DNA from: Streptomyces griseomycini
Lineage (GTDB): Bacteria > Actinomycetota > Actinomycetes > Streptomycetales > Streptomycetaceae
Assembly: GCF_014203535.1 (NCBI RefSeq)
Contig: NZ_JACHJI010000005.1
Location: forward strand, 62,001 to 126,000
Length of the DNA stretch: 64,000 bases
Reading direction: 5' to 3'
The notes beneath the pieces are model-generated. The model was not told the DNA's origin. It did not search any database and saw nothing but the letters and a program-made list of their open reading frames with translations. Position 1 is the stretch's first letter; every line of letters starts with the position of its first letter. Below, piece after piece: positions 1-9,451 of this stretch. Position numbers and translations under genes: made by a program.

Positions 1-585
1 CCCTGGAGCGGCACCGCCGTCGCCCACGGCTCGGTGGTCGATCCGGCGTCCCGCAACTACGGCTGCTGGCAGCGCTGGGGGAGCGACTTCCAGAACCCGG
101 CCATGGCCCAGGAAGACCCCATGTGCTGGCAGGCGTGGCAGGACAACCCCAACGCCATGTGGAACTGGAACGGCCTCTACCGCAACGGCTCGGGCGGCGA
201 CTTCCGGGCCGTAGTCCCCGACGGCCGGCTGTGCAGCGGCGGGCGCACCGAGGGCGGCCGTTACAACTCCCTGGACGCGGTGGGCGCCTGGAAGACGACG
301 AACGTGGGCGACGACTTCACCGTGCGGCTGTACGACCAGGCCAGCCACGGCGCGGACTACTTCCTCGTCTACGTCACCCGGCAGGGCTTCGACCCCACCA
401 CCCAGCAGCTGGGCTGGGACGACCTCCAGCTGGTGGCCCGCACCGGCGCGTACGCCCCCAGCCAGAACTACTCGATCCCGGTGAGCACGTCCGGGCTCAG
501 CGGCCGGCACGTGGTCTACACGATCTGGCAGGCCTCGCACATGGACCAGACGTACTTCCTGTGCAGTGACGTGAACTTCGGCTGA
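1..585 (+). CDS. AA10 lytic polysaccharide monooxygenase, 5' truncated by window edge
   Basis: Secreted copper enzyme that oxidatively cleaves crystalline chitin or cellulose. The frame is open to base 1; the visible start is the end of a signal peptide (…AVA) followed by His at bases 25-27, which would be His1 of the mature protein and half of the copper histidine brace. The mature part is about 186 residues. The second brace histidine is His108 in ASHGADYF, and the C-terminal [11 protein letters not shown] matches the conserved end of AA10 enzymes, with the aromatic residue beside copper. Cysteines typical of the family are present. There is no cellulose- or chitin-binding module after the catalytic domain. 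Substrate cannot be read from sequence. A strong hairpin terminator follows. The family assignment is confident. Confidence 0.93.
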   Translation, partial: PWSGTAVAHGSVVDPASRNYGCWQRWGSDFQNPAMAQEDPMCWQAWQDNPNAMWNWNGLYRNGSGGDFRAVVPDGRLCSGGRTEGGRYNSLDAVGAWKTTNVGDDFTVRLYDQASHGADYFLVYVTRQGFDPTTQQLGWDDLQLVARTGAYAPSQNYSIPVSTSGLSGRHVVYTIWQASHMDQTYFLCSDVNFG

Positions 586-613
586 GCCGGGGGAACCTCA
601 CCGCAGCCGTCCC

Positions 614-652
614 CGAGTCCCCGCCGGAGCAGGAGAGTCCGGCGGGGACTCG
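614..652 (+). terminator. rho-independent terminator after the LPMO gene
   Basis: A perfect 15-bp inverted repeat (CGAGTCCCCGCCGGA and its complement) is separated by a 9-base loop and begins 28 bp after the LPMO stop. There is no T tract, as is usual in Streptomyces. Confidence 0.85.
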
Positions 653-784
653 ACGTGCGCGGGCCCGGAACCTCCGGGATTCCGCGAAGAAACCGCGGGC
701 CCTTTGAACGCGCGGCGGCCCGTCTGCGTATGGGGCGTGGGAATTCCCTGCCGTCCCCCGCGACAGAAGCGTAGGAGTACTGCC

Positions 785-2863
785 TTGGCACGCAACACAC
801 GCAGACGCCCCAAACAGCGCGCGACTCTCGCCGCGTTCGCCCTGATCCTGGGTGGAGGCGGGATGATGGCGGCCAACGTCTACGCTTCCGCGACGGAGGA
901 GGGCGGGACGGGCGCCGGTCAGGCGCAGGTGTTCTCGGGCGCCACGATCGACTGCCCGGACGTGGCCACCGAGCTGACGTCGGTGCCCCAGGAGGCGCGG
1001 GCGGAGGTGGACAAGGAGCTCGCCGCGCTGGACGCGCAGATCGCCGATGCCTACAAGCGGCTCGGCGAGTCGGCCGACGCACTTCGGCAGGACCCGGCGT
1101 TCGCGGACAACGCGATCGCCAAGCCGCTGGAGGAGAAGCGTTCCGCGGTCCTCGCCCGCATCGCGACCGCCATCGACCGGGTGGGCGACCGGCCCGAGGG
1201 CCTCGAGGAACTCGCCGCCTGCGCCGTGCGCGAGTCCGGCAACGCCCCCGAGCAGCAGAACGCCGGACAGGGAGGCGACGGCGACGAGGGCGAGCGGGCG
1301 GGCGACGGAGGCGGCGGCCAGGACCAGCAGGGCCAGGACCAGGGCGGGAACGGCGGCCAGGCCGGCAACGGTCCCGTCGCCGGTGACTACGTCGACATCA
1401 AGAGCGTCCAGCCCAACGTCTCCGAGCCGAAGCAGACCGCGAACGCCTCCCGCGGCACCTTCACCAGCGAGTGCGGCGTCAACGAGAACGGCCTGTTCAA
1501 CTCGGACAACGTGATCGCCGCCCCGGGCGTCAGCAACGGCGCCCACCACTTCCACGACTACATCGGCAACCAGGCCACCAACGCGTTCTCCAGCGACGAG
1601 GAGCTGGCGCAGGCGGACACGAGCTGCGAGGACCAGGGCGACAAGTCGTCGTACTACTGGCCGGTGCTGCGCCTGCAGAACGGAACCCGGGAGCAGGACG
1701 CCGACTCCCCGGGCGGCGGCATCGAGGGCAACGTCGGTGAGATCGTCACGCCCAAGGAGGTCACGCTGACCTTCGTGGGCAACCCGCAGGGCGAGGTCAC
1801 CGCCATGCCCCGGCTGCTGCGCATCATCACCGGCGACGCCAAGTCGTTCGTCAACGGCCCCGCCAACGCCAACGCGTCCTGGAGCTGCACCGGCTTCGAG
1901 GACCGGCAGCTGACGGACAAGTACCCGCTGTGCCCGCAGGGCAGTGACGTGGTGCGCACGTTCGACTTCCAGAGCTGCTGGGACGGCCGCAACATCGACA
2001 GCGCCAACCACCGTACGCACATGGCGTTCACGGACGCCGAGGGCAACTGCCCGTCCGGGTTCGAGCCCGTGCCGCAACTGGTGCAGCGCATCGTCTACGA
2101 CGTCGACGCGCCGAGCCTCGAGGACGGCGGCAGGACCACACCGCTGTTCGCGGTCGACTCCTTCCCCGAGCAGCTGCACAAGCCGATCACGGACCACGGC
2201 GACTTCATCAACGTCTTCGACGAGGACCTGATGAACGAGATGGTCGACTGCATCAACGAGGGCCGCACCTGCGGTTCCGGCGCCGGTGGTGGCGGCAACG
2301 GCGACGGCGGCGACGGCGGCGACGGTGGCGGCGGCGAACCGACCGAGGAGCCGCAGCAGCCGGAGGAGCCCACGGCCACGCCCGACGACCCGGGCCAGGG
2401 CGGTGACGGCGACCAGGGCGAAGGCGGCGGCGAGCCCGGCGACGGCGGCGACCAGGGCGACGGCGGCCAGGAGCAGCCGTCGGAGACCCCGTCGGAGACC
2501 CCGGTGGAGAACCCGGCGGAGAACCCGGCCGCCGAGGAGCCCGCGGACGGCGACGGCACCGCACAGCCCGAGCAGCCCGACGTGAAGGCCTCGCTCCCGG
2601 CCGCGGACGGCGAGGACGCCGGCACCGGGAACCAGGGCGGTGACAAGGGCGGCAAGGGCGGCAAGGACGACGGCGGCCAGGCGGCTCAGGCCGCCGAGGT
2701 GCCCGGCAGTCTCCCGGAACCCGGGACCGGGGACCGGACCGAGGCACAGGCCGGGACCGGAAGCCTCGCCGAGACCGGAGCCCAGCTGTGGCCCGCCGCA
2801 CTGGGCGGGGTGCTGGTGCTCTTCGGATTCTTCGTCCTGCGGAGCGTGAGGCGCGGGGCCTGA
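785..2863 (+). CDS. DUF1996 surface protein with LAETG sortase anchor
   Basis: Predicted exported protein of 692 residues. TTG 785 is chosen because TAGGAG lies 7 bases upstream and the product then begins with a normal basic n-region ([10 protein letters not shown]) and a hydrophobic segment at about 12-35. A short helical Ala/Glu-rich region and a Gly/Asp/Gln linker precede a DUF1996 domain at about 220-495, with the HHFHDYIGN stretch and paired cysteines. A second long Gly/Pro/Glu linker follows. The C terminus has LAETG at about residue 660, one membrane helix and a basic RSVRR tail: the signal recognised by class E sortases, which in Streptomyces attach chaplins and similar proteins to peptidoglycan. 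DUF1996 has no known activity to me. The next upstream in-frame start lacks a ribosome site. Confidence 0.82.
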   Translation: MARNTRRRPKQRATLAAFALILGGGGMMAANVYASATEEGGTGAGQAQVFSGATIDCPDVATELTSVPQEARAEVDKELAALDAQIADAYKRLGESADALRQDPAFADNAIAKPLEEKRSAVLARIATAIDRVGDRPEGLEELAACAVRESGNAPEQQNAGQGGDGDEGERAGDGGGGQDQQGQDQGGNGGQAGNGPVAGDYVDIKSVQPNVSEPKQTANASRGTFTSECGVNENGLFNSDNVIAAPGVSNGAHHFHDYIGNQATNAFSSDEELAQADTSCEDQGDKSSYYWPVLRLQNGTREQDADSPGGGIEGNVGEIVTPKEVTLTFVGNPQGEVTAMPRLLRIITGDAKSFVNGPANANASWSCTGFEDRQLTDKYPLCPQGSDVVRTFDFQSCWDGRNIDSANHRTHMAFTDAEGNCPSGFEPVPQLVQRIVYDVDAPSLEDGGRTTPLFAVDSFPEQLHKPITDHGDFINVFDEDLMNEMVDCINEGRTCGSGAGGGGNGDGGDGGDGGGGEPTEEPQQPEEPTATPDDPGQGGDGDQGEGGGEPGDGGDQGDGGQEQPSETPSETPVENPAENPAAEEPADGDGTAQPEQPDVKASLPAADGEDAGTGNQGGDKGGKGGKDDGGQAAQAAEVPGSLPEPGTGDRTEAQAGTGSLAETGAQLWPAALGGVLVLFGFFVLRSVRRGA

Positions 2864-2884
2864 CCCTCCGCGGCACGTGAACGG

Positions 2885-2911
2885 CGGCAGGACCCCTCAG
2901 GGGCCCTGCCG
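2885..2911 (+). terminator. hairpin terminator after the DUF1996 gene
   Basis: A 12-bp stem with one mismatch and a TCA loop (CGGCAGGACCCC / GGGGCCCTGCCG) starts 22 bp after the stop codon. Confidence 0.8.
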
Positions 2912-3724
2912 CTTCGCGTCCGCCCCGTGTCCCGTCCGCCACGGCGGAGCGCGGTCCGGGGACCCCGGCGTCGACCAGGGCGCTGCCCACCGCCTGGGCC
3001 GGGCCGCAGGACCCGGTGCCGACGAGCGGCGCGGTGCGGGCGGCCGCCACCGGGAGGAGCTCGGGGAGCGGAGCGGCGCGCTCGGTGCCGATCCGCTGCA
3101 GGCCCGTGCACCAGCGCACGAACCCGACGGCGGTGACCACCGCCTGCCGCAGCAGTGCCGCCGTCCCGACCGCGCCGGTCCCGCACACCACGGTGGACGG
3201 CAGCCGGGGTCCGGGGGCCGCAGCACGGGAACGGCCGGCACGGCGAATCCCACCTCGCCGAGGGGCGCCCGGCCGCCGCTCCGGCCCCCGTGCGGCACGC
3301 CCACGACCCGGACGACCGGCTGGTGCGCCACTGTCTGTGAGCCGTCCCGGCGACGTCGACGCGCGGACCCGGCCCCTTGCCCGTCGTGAGCGGAGCCGAA
3401 GGGACGGAGGCCGACCGGGCCGTCCCCGAGGGGGCCGGCATGACCCGTTTCCTCCGCGGCCACCTGGGCGGCGCGCTGTTCGGCGGGGCAGCGGCGCGGG
3501 AACAGCGGCGGTGGGCCGGAGCCCGCGGGACCGGGCCGCGACACGGAACGGGGACCGCTGAGGTCACCCCTGCGTGTGAACGCCGTGCGGGCGGCGTGCC
3601 CGCGGGGTGCGTCAGGCCCGGCGTACGGGGGTAGGAGCGGCGTACGCCTCTGGCGGTACAGCAGGCGCGTACACGACTCCTCTGGCGGGCGGGCAGCCCT
3701 CCCGTCACCGGCGCGGAGGACACC
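2912..3724. other. 813-bp region without a supported gene
   Basis: No frame combines a start with a ribosome site, sensible codon use and a recognisable product. A minus-strand frame from about 3191 reads like a short Val/Ala-rich protein but runs without a stop into the antisense of the DUF1996 gene, so it may be a decayed gene. The last 100 bases should hold the promoter and leader of the phosphatase at 3725, whose ribosome site GCGGAGG lies just before the ATG; no clear -35/-10 pair was found. Confidence 0.5.
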
Positions 3725-5908
3725 ATGTCCGGGACCAACGAGCCTCTCCTGAGCGCCGTGTCGCTGGACGACGCCCTGGGGGCGTCCCTGGCCGACACGG
3801 TGCGGGGCACCGGTGCCTCCGTCGGGGCGCTCTACCTGTCCGAGGGGGCGACCGGCGTGCTGCGCCTGGTCTGGCTGTGCGGCCTGCCGGCGGAGTTCTT
3901 CGCCCCCTGGCAGCGTCTGCCGCCGGCCGGCCCGGCGCCCGTCGCCGACGCCGTGCGCGAGGACCGGCTGGTCTGGATCGGCGGCCAGGAGGAGATGGCC
4001 CGGCGGTATCCGCGGACCGCCGCCGTCCTGCCCTACCCCTTCGCGCTGGCCGCGGCCCCGCTGACCGGGGTGCGCCACTGCTGGGGCGGCCTCCTCCTGA
4101 TGTGGCCCGCCGACCGTCCGAGACGGCCGACCGCCCGCGGACGGCGAGCCGTCACCACGGGCGCCCGGAACCTCGCGCGCCTCCTGGACGACTCCGACCA
4201 GTCACCGACCCTGTCCGACCGGCCGCGGCTCGTCCCGCCGGAGGCCGTGACCCGCCCCGCGCAGACGGACCTGGCCGCCTCCGACTACCTCGAACGCCTG
4301 CCCGAGGGGGCCGTCTCCCTCGACCTGGAGGGCCGCATCACCTACCTCAGCACCGCCGCCGCCCGGCTGCTCGGCCGTGGCGCGGAGCGGCTCCTCGGCA
4401 CCCGCCCCTGGGAGGCCCTCGCCTGGCTGGGCGACCCCGTCTACGAGGACCACTACCGCACGGCGGTGGTCAGCCGTTCACCGGTGGCCTTCACCGCCCG
4501 CCGCCCGCCGGACCGGTGGCTGGTCTTCGAGCTCTACCCCGACACCAGCGGCATCAGCGTCCGCGTCACCCCGCGCGCGGAGCACCTCACGGACGGCGGC
4601 CCGCCGCCCGGCACCGCACGGAGCCCCTCGCCCGCCCCCACGGGACGTCTGCACCAACTGGTCCACCTGGCCGCCGCGCTCACCGAGACGGTGACCGTGC
4701 GGGACGTCGTCGAGCTGATCGCGCACCAGATCCTGCCCGCCTTCGGGGCCCAGGGCCTGGTGCTGTCCGCCGCCGACGCCGGCCGTCTGAAGATCACCGG
4801 CCACCACGGCTACGACCCCGGCGTCGTGGAGCGGCTCGACGCCCTGTCCCTGGACACGCACCTCACCCCCGCGGGCGACGTCCTGAACAGCGGCACCCCC
4901 GCCTTCTTCGCCGACCGGGCCGAGATCGCCGTCCGTTACCCGAAGGCACCCCTGCTGAGCGACAAGGAGGCCTGGGCCTTCCTGCCCCTGGTCGTCTCGG
5001 GCCGGCCGGTGGGCTGCTGCGTCCTGTCGTACGACCGGCCGCACCCCTTCACCGCCGACGAGCGCGCCGTCCTGACCTCCCTGGCCGGTCTGGTCGCCCA
5101 GGCCCTGGACCGCGCCCGCCTGTACGACACCCAGCACCACCTCGTCCACGAACTGCAGCGGGCCCTGCTGCCCCGCGCCCTGCCCGCCCTGCCCGGGCTG
5201 GACGTCGCCGCGCGCTCCCTGCCCGCCGGGCACGGCCTCGACGTCGGCGGCGACTTCTACGACGTCCTGCGCCTCGACGACACGACCGCGGCCGCCGTCA
5301 TCGGGGACGTGGAGGGCCACAGCGTCACCGCGGCCGCGCTCACCGGCCAGATCCGCACCGCCATCCACGCGCACGCGACCGCGGGCGCGGCACCGGACGA
5401 GGTGCTGGCCCGCACCAACCGGCTGCTGGCGGACCTGGACTCCGAACTGCTGGCGTCCTGCCTCTTCGCCCACATCGACCTGGCGCGCCGTCAGGTGTCC
5501 CTCGCCAGCGCGGGTCACGTGCCGCCGTTGCTGCGTCACGCGTCCGGCCGGGCCGAGGTGCTGGCCGTCGAGCCGGGACCGCTCCTCGGCATCGACCTGC
5601 GCACCCGCTACCCGGTCACCACCGTCGCGCTGCCCCCGGGCGCCGTCCTCGTCATGTACACCGACGGCCTGGTGGAGATCCCCGGCACCGACGCCACCCG
5701 GGCCACCCAGCACCTCGCCGAGCGCCTGGCCACCGGCGGCGACTTCGATCCGCACCACCTCGCCGACCACCTCCTGCACCCCGCGGGCAGCGGTGCCCAG
5801 CACGCCGACGACATCACCGTCCTCCTGCTGCGAGCCGCGGGCGCACCCGTCGCGGGACGACCGCCGGCCCGGACCGGACGCCGGCCCCGGCCGGAGGCAC
5901 ACCTGTGA
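3725..5908 (+). CDS. PAS-GAF-SpoIIE (PP2C) serine phosphatase
   Basis: Cytoplasmic sensor phosphatase of the RsbU/SpoIIE type, 727 residues, expected to dephosphorylate a STAS anti-sigma antagonist. Domains in order: a GAF-like N-terminal region at about 20-150, a PAS domain at about 185-285 (ERLPEGAVSLDLEGRITYLS), a GAF domain at about 305-470, and a PP2C domain at about 490-715. All metal motifs are present: GGDFYDV near 507, GDVEGHS near 533, YTDGLVE near 643 and the terminal DDITVLLL. ATG 3725 follows GCGGAGGACACC. It ends 69 bp from the convergent gene at 5978-8560, which has the same overall design and similar PAS and GAF wording, so the two are paralogues. The signal sensed and the target are unknown. 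Confidence 0.9.
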   Translation: MSGTNEPLLSAVSLDDALGASLADTVRGTGASVGALYLSEGATGVLRLVWLCGLPAEFFAPWQRLPPAGPAPVADAVREDRLVWIGGQEEMARRYPRTAAVLPYPFALAAAPLTGVRHCWGGLLLMWPADRPRRPTARGRRAVTTGARNLARLLDDSDQSPTLSDRPRLVPPEAVTRPAQTDLAASDYLERLPEGAVSLDLEGRITYLSTAAARLLGRGAERLLGTRPWEALAWLGDPVYEDHYRTAVVSRSPVAFTARRPPDRWLVFELYPDTSGISVRVTPRAEHLTDGGPPPGTARSPSPAPTGRLHQLVHLAAALTETVTVRDVVELIAHQILPAFGAQGLVLSAADAGRLKITGHHGYDPGVVERLDALSLDTHLTPAGDVLNSGTPAFFADRAEIAVRYPKAPLLSDKEAWAFLPLVVSGRPVGCCVLSYDRPHPFTADERAVLTSLAGLVAQALDRARLYDTQHHLVHELQRALLPRALPALPGLDVAARSLPAGHGLDVGGDFYDVLRLDDTTAAAVIGDVEGHSVTAAALTGQIRTAIHAHATAGAAPDEVLARTNRLLADLDSELLASCLFAHIDLARRQVSLASAGHVPPLLRHASGRAEVLAVEPGPLLGIDLRTRYPVTTVALPPGAVLVMYTDGLVEIPGTDATRATQHLAERLATGGDFDPHHLADHLLHPAGSGAQHADDITVLLLRAAGAPVAGRPPARTGRRPRPEAHL

Positions 5909-5959
5909 GCGGGGAGCTCGACCGGGCCGCCCACCGCATCACCCGCCGCCGGCCGGCGG

Positions 5960-5978
5960 ACCGCGGCGGGGCCGCGGT
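5960..5978. terminator. bidirectional hairpin between convergent phosphatase genes
   Basis: A perfect 8-bp stem (ACCGCGGC/GCCGCGGT) with a GGG loop lies in the 69-bp gap and reaches the stop codon of the minus-strand gene, so it can serve both strands. Confidence 0.6.
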
Positions 5979-8560
5979 CAGCGTCCGTCCTCCCCGCGGT
6001 ACGCGGTGAGCAGCAGCGCCACGTCGTCCGGCCGGTCCTCGGTCCGGCGGGCGGTCCTGACCAACTGGTCGGCGAGCCGCTCCACCGAGTCGGTGCGGCT
6101 GTCGGCCAGACGGCGGCGGACCGCCCGGATGCCCGTCTCGATGTCGCTGCCGGGCATCTCGACGAGCCCGTCGGTGTACAGCGCGAGGACGCTGCCGGGC
6201 GACAGGGCGAGCGACGTGACGGGATAGGCCGCGTCGGGGTGCACCCCGAGCATCACACCGCCGGCCAGCTCCAGGGCCTCGGTGCGGCCGTCCGGGTGGC
6301 GCAGCAGCGGCGGGGGATGACCCGCCCGGACCGCCAGGGCGCGGCCGGTGCGCGGGTCCAGTTCGACGTAGCAGCAGGTGGCGAAGACCTCCGCCTCCAG
6401 CTCGGCCAGCAGCCGGTTGGTGTGGGCGATGACCTCCTGCGGCGGCCGGCCGCTGGCGGCGAAGGCGTGCACCGCGCTGCGCAGCTGGCCCATGACGGCC
6501 GCGGCGCCGACGCTGTGCCCCTCGACGTCGCCGATCACCAGGGCCACCCCGCGCTCCGTCCTGATCACGTCGTACCAGTCGCCGCCGATGGCCATGCCCT
6601 GGGTGCCGGGCAGGTAGCGGCCGGTGGTGAGCAGCCCCTCGATGGCGGGCAGCCGGTGCGGCAGCAGCCCCTCCTGCAGCCCGCGCGCGACGGCGGACTC
6701 CGCGTCGTACAGGCGGGCCCGCTCCATCGCCTGGGCGGCCAGTCCGCTCAGCGCGGTCAGGGCGCTGCGCTCCTCGGGGGTGAACCGGTGCGGCGCGTCC
6801 CAGCCGAGGATGCAGGAGCCGACCGGATGGCCGGAGGCGATCAGCGGCAGGAACGACCAGGCGTGCATCCGGTCGAGGAGGATCCCCGGGTAGGCGCTGA
6901 CCAGCTCCTCGGGCGACTCGAAGAAGAGCGGGAGCCGTGTGGTCAGGGCATGTACACCGGGCAGCTGCCGGTCGAGGGGAACCCCCTCGAACGGGTCGAG
7001 GAACCCCTCCGGGTAGCCGGCCTCCCACAGCAGGTACATCCGGTTGTCGCGCACCGTGTACAGGGCGACCTCCTGGGCGCCGAACGCGGGCAGCAGCTGC
7101 TCGGAGACGGCCCGGCACACGTCCCGGACGGTGACCGCCTCGGTGAGCACGCTGGCCATCTGCACGACGTGGTAGAGGGCTCCCGCGCGGGCCGTGGCGG
7201 CCAGCCCCGACGGCGCTGTCGCGGTCGCCCCGGTGACCGGCGCCGGGGCCCGGCCCGGTGGCGCGGCCTCGGCGCCGACGGGTGCGCTGGTGCGGAAGAC
7301 GCGGCCGGTCAGCCCGTGCACGCCGGGATAGAGCACGAACCCCAGCCAGGCACCGTCCGGGTCGTGCACCAGGTACGACACCGGCTCGTGCGACAGCATC
7401 GCCGCCCGGTAGCGGTCCTCGTAGGCCGGATCGCGGAGCCAGGTGAGCACCTCCCACGGGTAGTGTCCGAGCAGGCTCTCCAGCTCGCAGCCCAGCAGTT
7501 CCTGGCAGCGGCGGTTGGCGTAGACGAGCCGGCCGTCCTGGTCCAGGGAGAACAGCCCGTCGGGCAGCCGCTCGGCGGCCTCGGCCGCGGTGACCCCGCC
7601 GGCCGCGTCCACGAGTGCGCCCACCAGCAGCCGGGCGGTGCTCTTCGCCGGTACGACGTGCCCCCACAGCTCGACCGGCCGGTAGCGGAGCTGCCCGTCC
7701 TCCGCGGTCTCGTCCAGCACCCTGAAGCGCCGGGACCTGACCTGTCCGGTGGCCGCCGCGTCCCGCCGGCTCGCCCGCAGTTCGTACAGGTCGTCCGGGG
7801 ACACCCGGGCCTCGACCTCCGCCATGGTGCCGCCGAAGTCCCCCCGGGCGACGCCCAGCAGGCTCAGCGCGTCGTCGTCCCCGGCCCACCGGTCACTGTC
7901 CAGGTCCCACTCGACCATGCCGACCCGGACGGCCGGGGCCGGCGGCGTGGGCAGCCGCACGCCGACCGGCTGGTCGTCGTACTCGATCCCGTACGCGACG
8001 GCGTCCGGGGCCGTCCGGCCGGGCGCCCGGCGGGCGAACCCGGCCAGGCGTTCCTCCATGTCCCGCCCGGCGCCGTCCAGCGCGGCCCGCACGGTCCGCT
8101 CGCTCACCGGTTCCCGTGCGACCGAGCGCAGCACGACCAGGACGCCCACGGGCTCGCCGCCGACCCGCACGGGACGGCAGGCGGAGGCGAACGAGTACGG
8201 CAGCGCCGCGGTGAACTGGGGGAAGCGCAGCATCGTCGCCCGCTCGTCCGGCAGCCACAGGCTCTCGTCCCGGCGGTACGCCTCGGCCATGGGCAACGCG
8301 CCGCCCACCGGCACCCGCCACCAGGAGCTCAGCAGCGACCGCGGGACGCCGGTCACCACGCAGAGCACCAGCGAGCGACGGTCCCGCGAACGCAGGTACA
8401 CCAGGCCGCCGTACCCCCCGATGTCCTCGACCGCCGCCACCACGGGCTCCGCGAGCGCGTCCTCGATCCGCGCCGTGCCCCCGTTCCGGTCCTCTCCCGC
8501 GCCCCGCCCGAGCACGCCTGCCGGCCGCTCCCCGCACGGTACGGCGGCTGACTCATCCAT
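5978..8560 (-). CDS. multidomain PAS/GAF SpoIIE (PP2C) serine phosphatase
   Basis: Sensor phosphatase of 860 residues. The start at 8560 (MDESAAVP) is set by GGGAGGA 6 bases upstream; the frame stays open further upstream, but without a ribosome site. Order: GAF-like domain at about 25-165, a first PAS-like domain at about 210-310, a second PAS at about 325-430 (ERLPDGLFSLDQDGRLVYAN), GAF at about 455-630 and PP2C at about 640-855. GGDWYDV, GDVEGHS, YTDGLVE and DDVALLL are all intact, so activity is likely. The whole layout resembles the convergent gene at 3725-5908 with one extra PAS-like unit. No kinase or STAS gene lies beside it, so its partner must be elsewhere. It faces a divergent secreted-protein gene across 229 bp. 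Confidence 0.9.
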   Translation of the reverse strand: MDESAAVPCGERPAGVLGRGAGEDRNGGTARIEDALAEPVVAAVEDIGGYGGLVYLRSRDRRSLVLCVVTGVPRSLLSSWWRVPVGGALPMAEAYRRDESLWLPDERATMLRFPQFTAALPYSFASACRPVRVGGEPVGVLVVLRSVAREPVSERTVRAALDGAGRDMEERLAGFARRAPGRTAPDAVAYGIEYDDQPVGVRLPTPPAPAVRVGMVEWDLDSDRWAGDDDALSLLGVARGDFGGTMAEVEARVSPDDLYELRASRRDAAATGQVRSRRFRVLDETAEDGQLRYRPVELWGHVVPAKSTARLLVGALVDAAGGVTAAEAAERLPDGLFSLDQDGRLVYANRRCQELLGCELESLLGHYPWEVLTWLRDPAYEDRYRAAMLSHEPVSYLVHDPDGAWLGFVLYPGVHGLTGRVFRTSAPVGAEAAPPGRAPAPVTGATATAPSGLAATARAGALYHVVQMASVLTEAVTVRDVCRAVSEQLLPAFGAQEVALYTVRDNRMYLLWEAGYPEGFLDPFEGVPLDRQLPGVHALTTRLPLFFESPEELVSAYPGILLDRMHAWSFLPLIASGHPVGSCILGWDAPHRFTPEERSALTALSGLAAQAMERARLYDAESAVARGLQEGLLPHRLPAIEGLLTTGRYLPGTQGMAIGGDWYDVIRTERGVALVIGDVEGHSVGAAAVMGQLRSAVHAFAASGRPPQEVIAHTNRLLAELEAEVFATCCYVELDPRTGRALAVRAGHPPPLLRHPDGRTEALELAGGVMLGVHPDAAYPVTSLALSPGSVLALYTDGLVEMPGSDIETGIRAVRRRLADSRTDSVERLADQLVRTARRTEDRPDDVALLLTAYRGEDGR

Positions 8561-8789
8561 GTCGCGTCCTCCCGGTGCGGACGCACGGGACCTCGTTCGC
8601 TCCCCACCAGGATGTGCCATGCGGGCCGCTCCGGCGCGGCGGATGCGCCGCCCTCCGCGGTCCGGCCGTCGGTCCGGCCGCTTCCGCCGCGCGGCGACGC
8701 ACCGGGGACCCCGCCGGGAACAGCGCAACCTTCGCCCGAACCCGGTCGTCTCACCCGATATCAGAGCGATGTGAGCCCAGGGGGCGGAA

Positions 8790-9371
8790 ATGCTTCGAAC
8801 CAGAACGATCTGCGCGACCGTCGTGCTCGTCGGCGCCACGCTGGGCACGGCCGCGGTCCCGGCCGTCGCCACCCAGGCCGCGACCGCCCGCGCCACGGCG
8901 TGCCCCACCGGCTGGGGCAGCCCGGCCAAGACCGACGACGACACCACGGCCACGCCGGTGCGCGGCATCAGGACCGGCCGCCACGACTGCTACGACCGGA
9001 TGGTCGTGGAACTGCCCGGCGCCGGGCGCAGCGGCCTCGGCTACTCCGTCCGGTACGTCGACCGCCTGCACCAGGACGGATCGGGCCGGCCCGTCCCCGT
9101 CGCCGGCGGCGCCGTGCTCGAGGTGCGGGTGGCCGCGCCCGCCTACGCCCCCGGGACCGGCGGGCCCACCTATCCGGCGCGGGCCGGGCGCCCCCTGCCG
9201 GGCGTGGACCTCACCGGGTACCGGACCTTCAGGGACGCACGGTTCGCCGGCAGCTTCGAGGGCGAGACCCAGGTCGGCCTCGGAGTCCGCGCGCGCCTGC
9301 CCTTCCGGGTCCTCGAACTCCGGGACCGCGTCGTGATCGACGTCGCCCACACCTGGACCGGCGGGCGCTGA
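8790..9371 (+). CDS. secreted AMIN-like domain protein
   Basis: Exported protein of 193 residues. The signal peptide covers about 1-30 (MLRTRTICATVVLVGATLG… ending near TQAATA). The mature part contains a two-cysteine start (ACPTGW … HDCYDR) and the β-rich pattern of actinobacterial AMIN-like proteins: a DCYDRMVVEL strand, GYSVRYVD, the GGPTYPA stretch, FEGETQVGLGVRARLPFRVLEL, and a closing VVIDVAH. This family is often lipid-anchored; here there is no lipobox. AMIN-like domains are thought to bind cell-wall polymers, but this protein's role is unknown. ATG 8790 follows GGGGGCGGAA. It converges on the ANTAR gene over a strong terminator. Confidence 0.78.
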   Translation: MLRTRTICATVVLVGATLGTAAVPAVATQAATARATACPTGWGSPAKTDDDTTATPVRGIRTGRHDCYDRMVVELPGAGRSGLGYSVRYVDRLHQDGSGRPVPVAGGAVLEVRVAAPAYAPGTGGPTYPARAGRPLPGVDLTGYRTFRDARFAGSFEGETQVGLGVRARLPFRVLELRDRVVIDVAHTWTGGR

Positions 9372-9418
9372 ACGCACCTTCCGGAAGCGCCGGGGCGCCT
9401 GCGCGGCACGGGCGCCCG

Positions 9419-9451
9419 GAGCGCCCTGCCGGGCCGCCCGGCAGGGCGCTC
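9419..9451. terminator. bidirectional terminator between AMIN-like and ANTAR genes
   Basis: A perfect 15-bp stem (GAGCGCCCTGCCGGG / CCCGGCAGGGCGCTC) with a 3-base loop lies in the 78-bp gap between convergent genes and touches the stop codon of the minus-strand gene. Confidence 0.9.

Noticed and set aside
497-2197. A 566-codon minus-strand frame opposite the DUF1996 gene
   Set aside because: Low-complexity Val/Gly/Arg reading, no ribosome site, and the plus strand has a coherent exported protein.
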